Assembly: GCA_021161885.1 (NCBI GenBank)
Contig: JAGGZS010000192.1
Span: 1-15,108, forward strand
DNA from: a bacterium
Lineage (GTDB): Bacteria; Auribacterota; Auribacteria; Auribacterales; Auribacteraceae
DNA: 15,108 nucleotides
Direction: 5' to 3'
Shown: positions 1 to 11,500 of the stretch, one piece after another
Position numbering within the stretch: position 1 is the first letter of the stretch
Layout: the number at the start of each line of letters is the position of its first letter
Translations under genes and position numbers: made by a program
The notes under the pieces: model-generated
The model's database searches: none
Told to the model about the DNA's origin: nothing
The model's input: the letters and a program-made list of their open reading frames with translations, nothing else

Positions 1-45
1 AAATAATCCGACCATAAAAATTTTTAAAATACCTAAAAAATAGAT

Positions 46-1707
46 TTATTTTCCTATTTTATCGAACCAGCAGTAAGTTTTGTATCCACCGCTCAAATCT
101 TTACATTTAAACCCATTTTGCGACAAGATTCGGCAGGCGATATACGCCCTTAATCCCTGATAGCAGATAACAAGGCATTCTTTATCGCGAGGTATTTCGT
201 TTAATCTCTCTCTAAGTTCATTTAAAGGGATAAAAAGCGAATCAGGGATATGTCCCGCTTCAAATTCTCTTACAGTTCGTACATCAAGTACAATCTGGTT
301 GCCATTTTTATTTTTAATATCATCAAAATGACAAATTCGCACATCGCCGGATAAATAATTGCCAGCGATAAACCCCGCATAGTTCACAGGGTCTTTAGCC
401 GATCCGTAAGGCGGAGCGTATGTCAGTTCCAAATCCTGAAGGTCTGATACGGTCAATCCAGCCCGTATAGCCACAGCGAGCACATCGGTTCGTTTATCTA
501 CTCCCTCTCTGCCGATTACCTGAGCGCCCAGCAGCTTACCGTTATTTCTATCAAACAGAACCTTCATGCTCATTGGTGTAGCGCCGGGGTAATAATCCGC
601 ATGGTTTTCGTTATGCAGATATATTTTTTCGTAGTCAAAATTTTTACGTTTTAAACTTTTTTCATTCAGCCCTGTCATACCCACGGTCAGATCAAATATT
701 TTACAAATAGCCGTGCCTTGAGTTTTTTTATATTGAGTTTTTCGTCCGAAAATATTATCTGCCGCGATTCTGCCCTGCCGGTTTGCAGGCCCCGCAAGCG
801 GTATTAAAGTCTTGAACCCGCCGACAAAATCATCAACTTCCACAGTGTCGCCGACAGCGAAAATACAAGGGTCATTGGTCAGCATATTCTCATCAACTTT
901 TATCCCGCCCCTTGAGCCGATTGCGATATCCGCTTGTTTCACAAACGCGATATCCGGTTTTACGCCAACCGATAACACAGCGAAATCACATTTTATTTTA
1001 TCCCCTTTACTTGTTTCAACAATCAGGGAATCACCGTTATCAATAAATTTTTCTACAGAATCCGATAATTTCAGGCTGACACCTTTTTCCTGCAGATGAT
1101 CCTGAAGCGGAACAGCCATTTCCGGGTCAACCGGAGTCATAACTTGTTTATCAAGTTCGACAACAGTAACATCCATATTAATTTCCCTTAAACATTCCGC
1201 CATTTCAAGCCCTATATATCCACCGCCAATGACTACGGCATTATTATATACCGTTTGAGAAGCCGCTTTTTTTATCCTGTCCATATCGGGCATATTGCGC
1301 AGAGTAAAAACTCTAGCATTATCTATACCCTTTAAGGGAGGTCTGAAAGGTTCGGCGCCAGGGCTTAAAACAAGAAAATCATAAGATTCATTATACTGTT
1401 CGCCTGTATCTATATTTTTTACTTTAACCGTTTTATTTTTACGGTCAATTGTCATAACTTCCGATTTAATTTTGACATCAACATTAAATCTTTTTTTAAA
1501 CGATTCAGGTGTTTGTATAAGTAATTTTTTACGCTTTTTTATAATGCCGCCAATATGGTAAGGCAGTCCGCAATTAGCGAATGAGACATACTCTCCCCGT
1601 TCAAAAATAATTATTTCGGATTTTTCCGATAACCGTCTTGCCCGAGCAGCTGCGGACGCTCCGCCGGCTACTCCGCCTACAACAATAATTTTTACGTCTG
1701 TTCCCAT
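46..1707 (-). CDS. CoA-disulfide reductase / NADH-dependent persulfide reductase with C-terminal rhodanese domain
   Basis: A 553-residue flavoprotein of the pyridine nucleotide-disulfide oxidoreductase family. The FAD-binding glycine motif (GGVAGG) is at residues 11-16. The single active-site cysteine typical of CoA-disulfide reductases is Cys46 in FANCGLPY. The NAD(P)H-binding motif GGGYIG is at 161-166. Residues about 463-550 form a rhodanese domain with an intact active-site loop (CYQGLRA, Cys515). This is the CoADR-RHD architecture, whose studied members reduce CoA disulfides, CoA persulfides or polysulfide with NADH in the cytoplasm; the exact substrate here is inference. The ATG is preceded by AAAGGAG at 1714-1720 with about six bases of spacing, which supports the start. 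It is divergent from the lipoprotein gene across about 200 bases. No signal peptide is visible. Length and motifs are complete, so it should be functional. Confidence 0.93.
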   Translation of the reverse strand: MGTDVKIIVVGGVAGGASAAARARRLSEKSEIIIFERGEYVSFANCGLPYHIGGIIKKRKKLLIQTPESFKKRFNVDVKIKSEVMTIDRKNKTVKVKNIDTGEQYNESYDFLVLSPGAEPFRPPLKGIDNARVFTLRNMPDMDRIKKAASQTVYNNAVVIGGGYIGLEMAECLREINMDVTVVELDKQVMTPVDPEMAVPLQDHLQEKGVSLKLSDSVEKFIDNGDSLIVETSKGDKIKCDFAVLSVGVKPDIAFVKQADIAIGSRGGIKVDENMLTNDPCIFAVGDTVEVDDFVGGFKTLIPLAGPANRQGRIAADNIFGRKTQYKKTQGTAICKIFDLTVGMTGLNEKSLKRKNFDYEKIYLHNENHADYYPGATPMSMKVLFDRNNGKLLGAQVIGREGVDKRTDVLAVAIRAGLTVSDLQDLELTYAPPYGSAKDPVNYAGFIAGNYLSGDVRICHFDDIKNKNGNQIVLDVRTVREFEAGHIPDSLFIPLNELRERLNEIPRDKECLVICYQGLRAYIACRILSQNGFKCKDLSGGYKTYCWFDKIGK

Positions 1708-1916
1708 AATGCTCTCCTTTATTAATTACAAATATTTTTACATTAGCAAAATTGAAAGTTTAGGTTTAAAACCAGAAAAAAGTATAAACTAATTATTGAT
1801 TAATCCGGTATATAATTCTTCCTGATATATAAAAAAGTTTTTATCATACTCAAAAATTTGATAAGATTGTTCTCATTGATTCAGCCAATCATAAACGAAT
1901 GAGAGGAGATGCAGTT

Positions 1917-2489
1917 ATGTTGTGGTTAAGAAACATTTTATGCGCCTGTTTTATTTTTACGTTTGCCGGATGCGCCCCTATCAGTGTAACTACAAACTAC
2001 GATACTTCTGTTAATTTTAGTAACCTAAAGACGTTCGACTGGATGCCCAACGCGACTATAAGCGTCAATGATCCGAGAATAATCGATAATGTTGTTGAAT
2101 CAAATATTAAAAACGCTGTTTTAAAGGAATTAACTCAAAAAGGATACAAAAAAATTTCGTCCGGCAAACCCGATTTTTATGTAGCTTACACCGCATCATT
2201 AAAAGAAAAAACAAAAGAGGTTACATTAACTAATTATTACGGATACCCGGGTTATCCGGCAACATGGACTCATTGGAGCGGACCAAGTTTAACACAAACA
2301 TACTGCGTTAATTTCGATGAAGGGACAGTTGTTATAGACTTTGTTGATCCCACGACAAAACAACCTATTTGGCGCTCTACTGCCAAAGCGGAAGTAACCT
2401 TGACTGACGATCCGGAAATAAAACAGAACAGAACAAATGAAGCAGTGAATAAAATGTTATATGAATTTCCGCCTACCGAGAAAAAATAA
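1917..2489 (+). CDS. DUF4136-type outer-envelope lipoprotein
   Basis: A 190-residue predicted lipoprotein. It begins with a short hydrophobic signal (MLWLRNILCACFIFTFAGC) whose lipobox ends at Cys19, so the mature protein should be lipid-anchored in the envelope. The following segment (TTNYDTSVNFSNLKTFDW) and the Tyr/Gly/Trp-rich loop in the middle match DUF4136, a family of bacterial lipoproteins of unknown biochemical role. A strand-rich end (VVIDFVDPTTKQPIWRS) also fits. An ATG at 1899 would add six residues, but GAGGAG at 1903-1908 sits eight bases before the ATG at 1917, so the later start is preferred. The gene converges on the giant gene with 45 bases between them. No clear terminator hairpin is visible in that gap. 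Family call fairly sure; function unknown. Confidence 0.85.
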   Translation: MLWLRNILCACFIFTFAGCAPISVTTNYDTSVNFSNLKTFDWMPNATISVNDPRIIDNVVESNIKNAVLKELTQKGYKKISSGKPDFYVAYTASLKEKTKEVTLTNYYGYPGYPATWTHWSGPSLTQTYCVNFDEGTVVIDFVDPTTKQPIWRSTAKAEVTLTDDPEIKQNRTNEAVNKMLYEFPPTEKK

Positions 2490-2534
2490 TTTTTTTATTC
2501 AGCTGTTGCGAACAAAAAAAACATAAAAATAATG

Positions 2535-5500
2535 TTACAAAGCGCTTTCTATGACACGGTCAAACCTGAAATCACGCAGTTTTTCTTTGCGGGGTTTTGA
2601 AGGTTTTATGCCCAAAATTTTACCGCTCAGTTCATCTGCCGTAACCGTTTGTCCGGCAGATGAAAGATCGGCTAATGTATAAATACTGCCTCCTTGCGGA
2701 TCGGTTACTATAAGGTTAGGCACTTTCCCGCCGTGAATAATAGAGTCGATACTTACTATCCCCGATATAAAATCGGATATTTTAGTAAATTTATCTTGCG
2801 AATCAAGCTGAAAGACTATGGACTTCTCGTTAGCGCAATACTCGGCTGCATCTTTGTTGTCGGTTATAACTTTTACTGCCGACGGCAAAACTTCTTTTGC
2901 CGCTGATTCGGAATTAAGCATCTTATATACCCCGTCTATTGGAGATTCATAAGAAATCTTATTTTTAAAAAGCTCCAATTTATCTTTCCCGATAATTTCC
3001 ATATTTGGACGATAAAATTTGCGGCGCATCAATTCTTCCATAACATCTGTCGAATTTATTTTATCGGAGAAAATAACCCATTTTAAGTTGACTGCCGGTT
3101 CATCAAGGCGCATATCCGATAACGAAGCTAAAAGCTGATCCAAATATCCAAGATCGCCCTCAGGCACCGCCTCAAAATCAATAACTATAAACTGATCCCC
3201 TAACGCCTGCCGATCATTTTCAAAATTAGCTGCGGCAGGTTTTAAAAATTCCGATAATAAAACGTCCAGCGTATCGGTTCTATCAAGGAGTATCTCAATA
3301 TTCGCCAAAAGAGTATCTTTAAGCTGCGGATAATCACGCAGGGCAGTTAGAAAATTTTTTCCTTCAATAAATTTTTCAGCCGCTTTATTATTTTCACCTG
3401 TTATAGAAAAATCATGGATTTTTGTAGACAAATAATCGAGATAAAATTTTATAAACTCTTTAAAATCATCTAATTCTTTTTGCTTCAAATCTAATTTCAA
3501 TTTTTCTTTTACAAAATCTATTCCGTCAACCATATACGAGCGCACAAGATTATTAGGCGCTCGATATTCTATTAACACATCGCCTTTGGCATACTGTCGG
3601 GCTGTTGCTTGCGGTTCTTTAACTTTAACAAGGAAAAACATATCCTGCCGCATAGGGTAATACCTTAAGGTTTCATAGTTACCCTGCCCTTTTAGCAATC
3701 TTATATCAGCATTTTGCCACTCACTTATAAACTCAGGGGTAGCGCGCCTTAAATCGGTTCCAGTAACATTAGAGCCGCTGTGGATAATTTTAAAATTATC
3801 ATCATTAAGGATCAACTGCCCGTCCTTGCCGGTAAAATATTTTATAACCTGCGGATTGGAGAAAAGGTCTAACGCGTCGGAATAACTCACATCGTTCACT
3901 GTATGTTTATGGCGGGTAGTCAATACAATTTTATGTCCCATTTGCAGTAACAATTTTAGTAACGGCAAATCTGTAATAATCTCGCCTGCGTTATCTATAG
4001 CGTAAAGAATTGTCTGGTTAGGTTTTGCGTTTAACTTGTCCAGTAAAAGTTTGTAATCGTTTTTAACGATATGCTGGTCGGGACTGAGTATTTTCGCTAT
4101 TTCATCGACAAACGAGAACCCTGCCTTAGATAATTCGGCATGAGCTTTCATATCGGCAAAATCAAGAGCATTGCCGGCAATAGCTACTAATGATGCGGCA
4201 TAAAGCGGATCGGGCTGTTGGTCAATCATTTTATCCATACGCGATAAGGCGTCAAGACCTTTTTGGTTATATTCTGTTTTTAATGTGTTGTACGGATCGT
4301 CGTCGTTGGTTACGATACGCAAAATGTCGTACATCATATCTTCAAGTTCATGCGGTGCGAGAGACTGGACAAAAGGTTTATATTGCGGTGAAGTCAAAAG
4401 AGTTGTTATAACTTTATGTGCTTTTTGTTTAGCTGCTTCATCGGTTTTGCTTTCGTTAATAATTTTTTCGGCTATCGGGCTATGTGTGCCAAGTACATCC
4501 CGACCGTATATCTGTGGAAAATTTTGAACATAACCTAAAACTTCGCCCGGGTGATAATATTCGCTATTATAAAGCAGTTCTGAAGGCGCTCCTAAATCGG
4601 TCATTCTCACATAATGTTCAACAACGGTTTCAAGAAAATCGTCTATGCTTATTTTATCTGACAACAATGCTTTCCTAAGTTCATTGCGAAGCTCTGGGTT
4701 ATCTCCCGGATACCTAAAAACGGGAATTTTAGCAACATCGGTTTCACCGGATTGGGAATATGCTTTTGCTATCTCGACAATATCTTGATGCAGAACGGAT
4801 TCCCGAGTTCCATTTATACTTAAAAGAGGAGCGCGTCCGCTAATATACGATCCATACTGCCACAACAGCTCATCAGCTCTGTTCTGGTCAAAGCGTATAT
4901 CCAAATCTTCTGAAAAAATACTCAATCCAATTTGATGCACAACCGCTTCGGTAAGCATTTTCAAAGCGGTTTGGGTTAATCCCCTTGATTTAAGAAAATT
5001 AATTCTGTCAATAAATCCTTTAGAAAAATAAATATCGTTACCTCTGATTGAGGCAAACTTAAAATGCTTCTCATCATCAATAAACAAACTGGGGTTACCG
5101 TCTTTAGGTATTACCTGCCAAAACCTGAAATTATCCGACTGCAATAAAGAATTAATTCTAAAAAACAATGCTGCCGCGGCTTGCATATCCTGTCGATTTT
5201 CATCAGGTTGTGTTCTTGAATCAATCATTAACTTAAATGCGGCTTGCTGAAGCTCATTTTTAATGCCGTTAAAAGACATATCCTCAGGCTGAATACGTGA
5301 AACTTCTCCTTCACGGATAATTCTATTCACTTCAACAGCCGTACCGCCTGCTGCTGCGGACCCAAAAAAACTGTTTCTGCCGGGCAGTTTATCTTCTGAC
5401 GCAAGATACCTAACGAACCGCCCAAAATTTTGTATATATAACCGTTGAAAGTCATAAATTTTTTCCTGCACAGCTTGATAATCGCCGTTTAAATCAATTA

Positions 5501-8500
5501 ACAAATTATTAGCTCGTCTTATTAGAGCCAAAGCCGCTCTTTTTTCTTCAGGCAAAATTGATTCAAGTGTACTGAACAAGTTTTTTATATAATAATGGTT
5601 TAAAGCGCTGCCGAAATAATATATTGAGCTGTAATCATTCATTTTCTGGTGTTCCACCATCTGTTTAACCTCATTAAGTGCATTAATAATAAGCCTTTCC
5701 TCTTCAGTGGCATCTTTGGGTACAGCCCGTACATCTATGCCGCGCAGATGCGGAAAAGATTCCATAATCATATTCAAAACCTTTAAAAAATCGTCTAAAT
5801 TTTTATTTAACTTTTTAACTTCAGTTAGCGTTGATTTGGTTATATGCTCATTCATCCATACTTCAAGCTTTTTATCCCTTAGTCCGGAAAGCATTTTATT
5901 TATTTCAACGATATCAGGTGGAATATCTTCGCTAATACGCAACCCTGGCTGCTGTTCAAAAACCGCGTTAAGATTTAAATTGCGCAATGATTCTTCCATT
6001 TGTTCTATGGTTACCGACCTTAATAGATTTAACGCATCGAGCATCAGGGCGTTATCCTGTAAAGCGGTAACATGGGAATATAAACTCTGCACATAAATCC
6101 TCATTGAAAATAATTTTTTTCTGGTAGACCGGTAAAGCGGTTGTTGGTCTTCAGGAACAAGAGGCGAATATCTGTCGAATTCCGTTAGTAGCGGAGTAAA
6201 GACAGATTCAAGCTGAGCAAGTTTAAGAGACCATAAAACAAGTGTATCAACTGATAAATCCTGTTCGAAAGATTGAGAAATTTCTTGAAGTTGAGTTGCG
6301 TAATCCTTAACCAAACCTCTAAGCGATGAGTATCCTAATTGCGATATTATTTTATCAATTTGACTGTTTTTGACAATTTCCCCTGCTTTGTCAAAACTGT
6401 AAAAATCATATATAAACGCTCCCCAGCGACCTGTTAAATTTTCCGTTTCTCTTTTTAAATAGTCCCTATATTGAACCGCCCGTTTCGCGTATTTAACTTT
6501 TTCTTCAAGCACAGCAATTCTATCGGATAACGATGCGGACGATGCCAGTCCGATAACATCTTTAGGTGTGTTTATATCATTTTCCGCTAATTCTTCTCGT
6601 ACAAGCCGTCCTATTTCTTCATTGAGATAAGTACCGTAAACCGGACGTTTACCGCTAATATAATCGGTACTGATTCTTTTTATCTGTGAGCGTATATTTT
6701 CCCAAGCAACGCTTTCTTTATTTTCCATATAAATAATCCATTTAGCCAGTTGATTAAACAAGGCTTCAGCGGCAGATGCCCCTGCGCGCGTATTAAACTG
6801 AACGCTTGTATCGTGTTGACCGATAAGCTGCATCTGTTCGGCTTTTTTGATATAATCTTCAACCAAACCAACCAACCCGGCAGAAAAATAAACACCGTTT
6901 TTCAAACCTTTTTCATCTGTTATAATATTAACGGCAAACTGATATTGAGAAGGGCTATCAATAATTATACCTTTAGAACCTGTTTCCGGCTGAACAGAGA
7001 ACAAGTTTAAATCACGGGAACTAATTAAGGTTATAACCTTTTCAATCAGCTTTAAATCGTCCTGCATTTGAATTTTCAGGTCAGGGTCGGTTTCCTGTAT
7101 TATTCTTTTATTGAGCTGTCCAGCCCGCATATTAAGCCATTTTATGCCTTCTTTAACAAACCTTCCGCCTTTAGCTAATTTTTTAACTTTTCCTTTCTTA
7201 ATGATTTTTTTAACCTGCTGCTGTTTGATTTCCTGATTCAATCCGTTTCCTAATCCCATATTAATTTGTCTTGCATATTTCTGGGCTCTTATGTTTTTGC
7301 GGAAAATATTTGTTATTAAAGTTAATTTATCGGCAGAATAAGTTAATTTATCCACATACTCAAGTTCAAACCCCGCCTTTCTTGTAGGCATTTTTTCTAT
7401 GGTGCACATATCAAATGAATATGCCTCAACACCACGTTGTTCCATAAATTCTTTATCTTGACCAGTAGGAATAATCACCTTAAAATTATTTTTTCTGATA
7501 AATGCCTGAACCTCATCGGACGCTTTAGTCGGGTCATTCATAACGACTGCGTCAAACATATCCTCAAACTTCAAATCAGGGTTGCCCGTAGCAATCTGGG
7601 CAGTTTTTTCGACCATTAAAAGCAGTTCAGTAATTGATAAGCCAACATCCTCTGGAGAATAAATCGGATTAACCACAAACACCCTTGCCGCAGGTTCTAT
7701 TAGAACTCTTTGTCCGCCTCGATAAGTAATTATCTGCTCATTTTTACGTTTTATAAGCGCCTCAACAAAACCTTTGACGGTAAAATTAGCGAGAATACTC
7801 GTGTATAAACTGCCCGGACCTACAATTATAACATCTAATGACGGATAATTAATCGCCGCTTCCGCCATTTCGGATATGCCCGGTTTATGCTGTTGGTCAT
7901 CTGGGCTTGTTACAGTTTCCACATATTCAATTTCTTTACTGAAGCCCTCATCAATTTCGCCTATTTCACCTATATAGTGTTCACCGAATACCGCTGTTCC
8001 GTCATCGGCTATTTTGTTTCTGTCAATACGCGTATCGATTCGCATTTTCTTATCGTAGCCGGGTATTTTTTCAGCGGGAAGCGGATTTTTTAACCGTGCG
8101 ACCAAAGTCCCCTCATCTGTAGAAATAGGTATAACAAGCCCTTTATCAAGCCCGAGCAGGGTATGCATCATATATGAACCTACTATGGTGTTGTCAATAT
8201 TAAGGTTTCCGTCCTTAAAATCATAACACTGCGCGAAAAAATTGACCGCTTCAGCAAACAGGTTTTTTAAACTTGCTTTACGAAGATCGATTTTTCTATA
8301 TTTCTCAGGATTTTCAAGATGTTTTTGGTTAATAAATTCAATTAACTTATCAATCTGATGAACCACATCGATAAAATTTATCAGGAACTCAGGGGAATCT
8401 TTAAGTTCCGGATATTTCGCGAGAGTCGGGGCTATTAATTCCGGTATAAGAGGAGATATTGAATCTGCCTGAATATTATCCGGCAATCGTTTATTCATCA

Positions 8501-11500
8501 AATCCTGTTTCGCGTCATCAAGATAAGCTACAGCGACATTGGTTTTATCGCCCATTGAATAAACATATCCAACGAGTGGATCGAGAATATCCTGCCATAA
8601 ATAAGACTGGCCGCCGCTGTCAAATGTAGTAACAAGGTTAACAACCGATACATCTTCTACGTTCTTAATCGCGTTTATTAAACTGTTGCCGCCCGTACCG
8701 CCTGTTACGGTTAAAATACTGGGATTTTTCTGTTTAAGTTCTGATCTTGCCTCAGCGACAGAAGGTTTCTTGTTTGCCCATATTTTCATTTGTCCTTGTA
8801 AAAGCAGTAACGGGTCGATCTGCTTTTTTACCGCTGTTTTATAAATATGGTTAAACGCGTCAATCTCATTGCCGCCGTAAACCGTATCTATTAATTCTTT
8901 TACAGAACCGCGGTTCATATGGTGACGCAAACTTTTAATATACAATTGCAGTTTGGCAATGGTTGTATACTCCACATCATTCTCATCAAATGCAATACCC
9001 TGATAGAATGTTATAAGTTCAGCCATTGCTTCCTGAAGCAGCAGCAGTGAATCTTCAAATCCAAGAACAGATACCATAGCATTGCCGAAAACCATAAGAT
9101 GTTCACTTAGTTTAAGGTTAAACCCTGACTGCAGTGAAGTGAGAAACTCAAAGAATGAAACAGGAGGGTTAGGCATTGAGAAACCAATACCTAAAATCAT
9201 TGCGTCGCTTCCGTCTTTAGGAATAACTACGCCTGATAATGTTGTCGGCAGCATTACTTTGGATTTATGCGGTATTTTTCCGCGGTTTTCGGGCAGGATT
9301 ACTTCTTCTTCAAGTTTCCAGAACTTAAACCACGCTTTAGCCGCCTCTATTTTAGTTAACAATTCTTCCTGCTTGGAAAATTCTTCAGGATACGCATCTA
9401 TTCTGTCTGCTAAAATACCTTCTATATGTTGAGCGAAGTACCATTTTACACCCCGAACCGGCTGTCCTGTATAATAATATATGTTAGGGAATAATTTAGC
9501 ATGCTCGGATGATTTAATTTGCATAGAGTTAATGCTGTGCGCAAAAATCCCAAAAAACGCAGGATTATCTACCGCGCGCAGGCGAAGCAGATGTTCATTG
9601 CCTCTATAATCCTCAACCGTAACCCTAAAATCGGATATCAGCGCCTGATTAGATAACCTTGATATTTTCACCCTGATACTTTTAGTATTCTCAAAAGATA
9701 ATCCGGCATTTTTAAACGCTGTATCCATTGCGGAAGTATCAGAGAATATTTTATCAAGCAGAGTTCGTTCTTGTTCTACAGTAACCTCAGACATATCGAG
9801 TTTAATTTTATATTTTCCGCCGGTAAGCGAGGCCAATACTTTTTCTTTAGCCGATGAAGGAGTAATATTTTCACCGTCAACATATACTTGCTTTAACAAT
9901 TTTGATAAAATTACAGGATTTACGGTATTGGCATCAATTTTTGACGGATTATAATCAAGATATTTAAGATAAATCGTATATATCAAATCCATATCCGCTT
10001 TTTCAAAATCAATAGCGGATACCATAGTTTCCGAGCTCAACGCTTTTTCTATCAAATGATAACGCGGATTATTGCCTTGTATAACATCCATGATATTATT
10101 AGTTAAAAGTTTCATTGTTTTGGGCATATTATGATCAACGGCAAATAAAAACGCTTCAAGCATCATCTTGAATTCGTTTTTTTGAGTTTCAGGGCTTATT
10201 CCCACGGTTGATAAAGGAAACGCGCTATGGAACAATTTAGTTATGTTAGAATATTTAGTTTGAAACTGACCGACAGTTTGCAAAATAGGGATTTTTCCGT
10301 TTTTGACAAACTCGCTCAATTCAAAAATAGCCTTATCAATATTTTTATAATTTTCAATATCAATCGCTAATGAAGGGCCTACTATACCGGAAACAGTGCC
10401 TGTCCGGCTTACTTTCGCCAATGAAATTGTTTTTTGCGTATCTGTAATATTATTCATTACCAAAGCTATATTGTCGGCAGGCGAAACGGGTATGCCGTCC
10501 TCAGCAAGCGCGCGGCTATATCCATCAGATAACCGCTGAAGTTCGGGCAGGCGTTCCCGTCCGGTTATCATGGCAAACAAAGCAGTTCCGTTAAATGTCA
10601 TTATTCTTGCGTTATAAACTATATGCCCTGCTTTTAATATTTCGTAATCACCTTTTATTGTGTTTTCATCTAACGATTCAAAAAATTTTTCCAGAACAGC
10701 CAAAGGAATATCATTGTTTAGAAAAATATGTTTTATTGTTCCGTCTTTTATTTTTATTGCGTCTTTTTCAGATACTATTGCAAGTAACGCCCCTTGTTCG
10801 CTATTTATAACCCTCTCCGATAACGATGCCGCAAGCCTTGTTTTCCAATCAAAAATAATTTTATTATTATCATCCACTACAAGCCTGCCCGCGTTCTTAA
10901 ACCTTACAAAAGCGCCGTTTATATAATCACGCACTGCCTCATTGGTTTCTTCTAACCCTATGGCTTGTAAAGAAAAAGTAATTTGTTTCGCGATTTCATC
11001 CATATCTGTTTCATATTTACCGTCAAGCGACCGGATAAGAAGCACCTCGATAATTTTTTCGGACTTTTCGTGTGTTAATAAAGAACGAATAATCCCGTCG
11101 GTAACCTGATGAGGTTTATTTGCTATATCTTGTTTCGCAACGGATAGTATTTTAGAATACTGCCGCGGAGTTATCAACAGCACCGATCCACCCAAAAACC
11201 GGAATTGATCAAGTACGTTTGATTTGTTTAAACCGGCAGATGAAAGTTCGTTCCAGTCCAATATGTCCCGCTGGGCGAACAAACCGTAAACCAGCTCTGC
11301 TCCTTTAATATTCAAACGCACATAAACCTGATCGTTTATTCTTGTAAGTTCCGTAACCTGTATATCATAACCTATTTTCAAGGCAATAGAGTTTAGATGA
11401 TTTTTTATCGCCTGCAAAATAGGCAGGTTAAGTTCTGTAACAGATGCCGCGTCAAAACCTGTCATCTGCCACGCAAGCGTCGACAACATCATAGACTTAA

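Noticed and set aside
1..45. Possible terminator of the reductase gene at the left edge.
   Set aside because: Only a weak AAATAG/CTATTT pairing overlapping the stop codon and AT runs; not distinguishable from background.
1160..1230. Kinase-like reading of the giant protein segment near residues 1160-1230 (FPNIYYYTGQ, YFAQHIEGI).
   Set aside because: The residue range (window positions about 9375-9587) recalls a kinase hinge, but no catalytic HxD or DFG motif follows, so no domain is claimed.
1841..1891. Inverted repeats TTATCA/TGATAA (1841-1864) and TGATT/AATCA (1877-1891) upstream of the lipoprotein gene, and a TATAAT at 1811-1816.
   Set aside because: Short AT-rich repeats are expected by chance here, and no -35 box lies at a proper distance from the TATAAT.
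2490..2534. Possible bidirectional terminator between the converging lipoprotein and giant genes.
   Set aside because: Only T-rich and A-rich runs that could pair weakly around AGCTGTTGC. No GC-rich stem followed by a T-run on either strand.
5707..6096. 129-codon plus-strand ORF, and other plus-strand ORFs such as 812-1099 and 9082-9432, opposite long genes.
   Set aside because: Antisense shadows of well-supported genes, with no ribosome binding site or recognisable domain in their translations.
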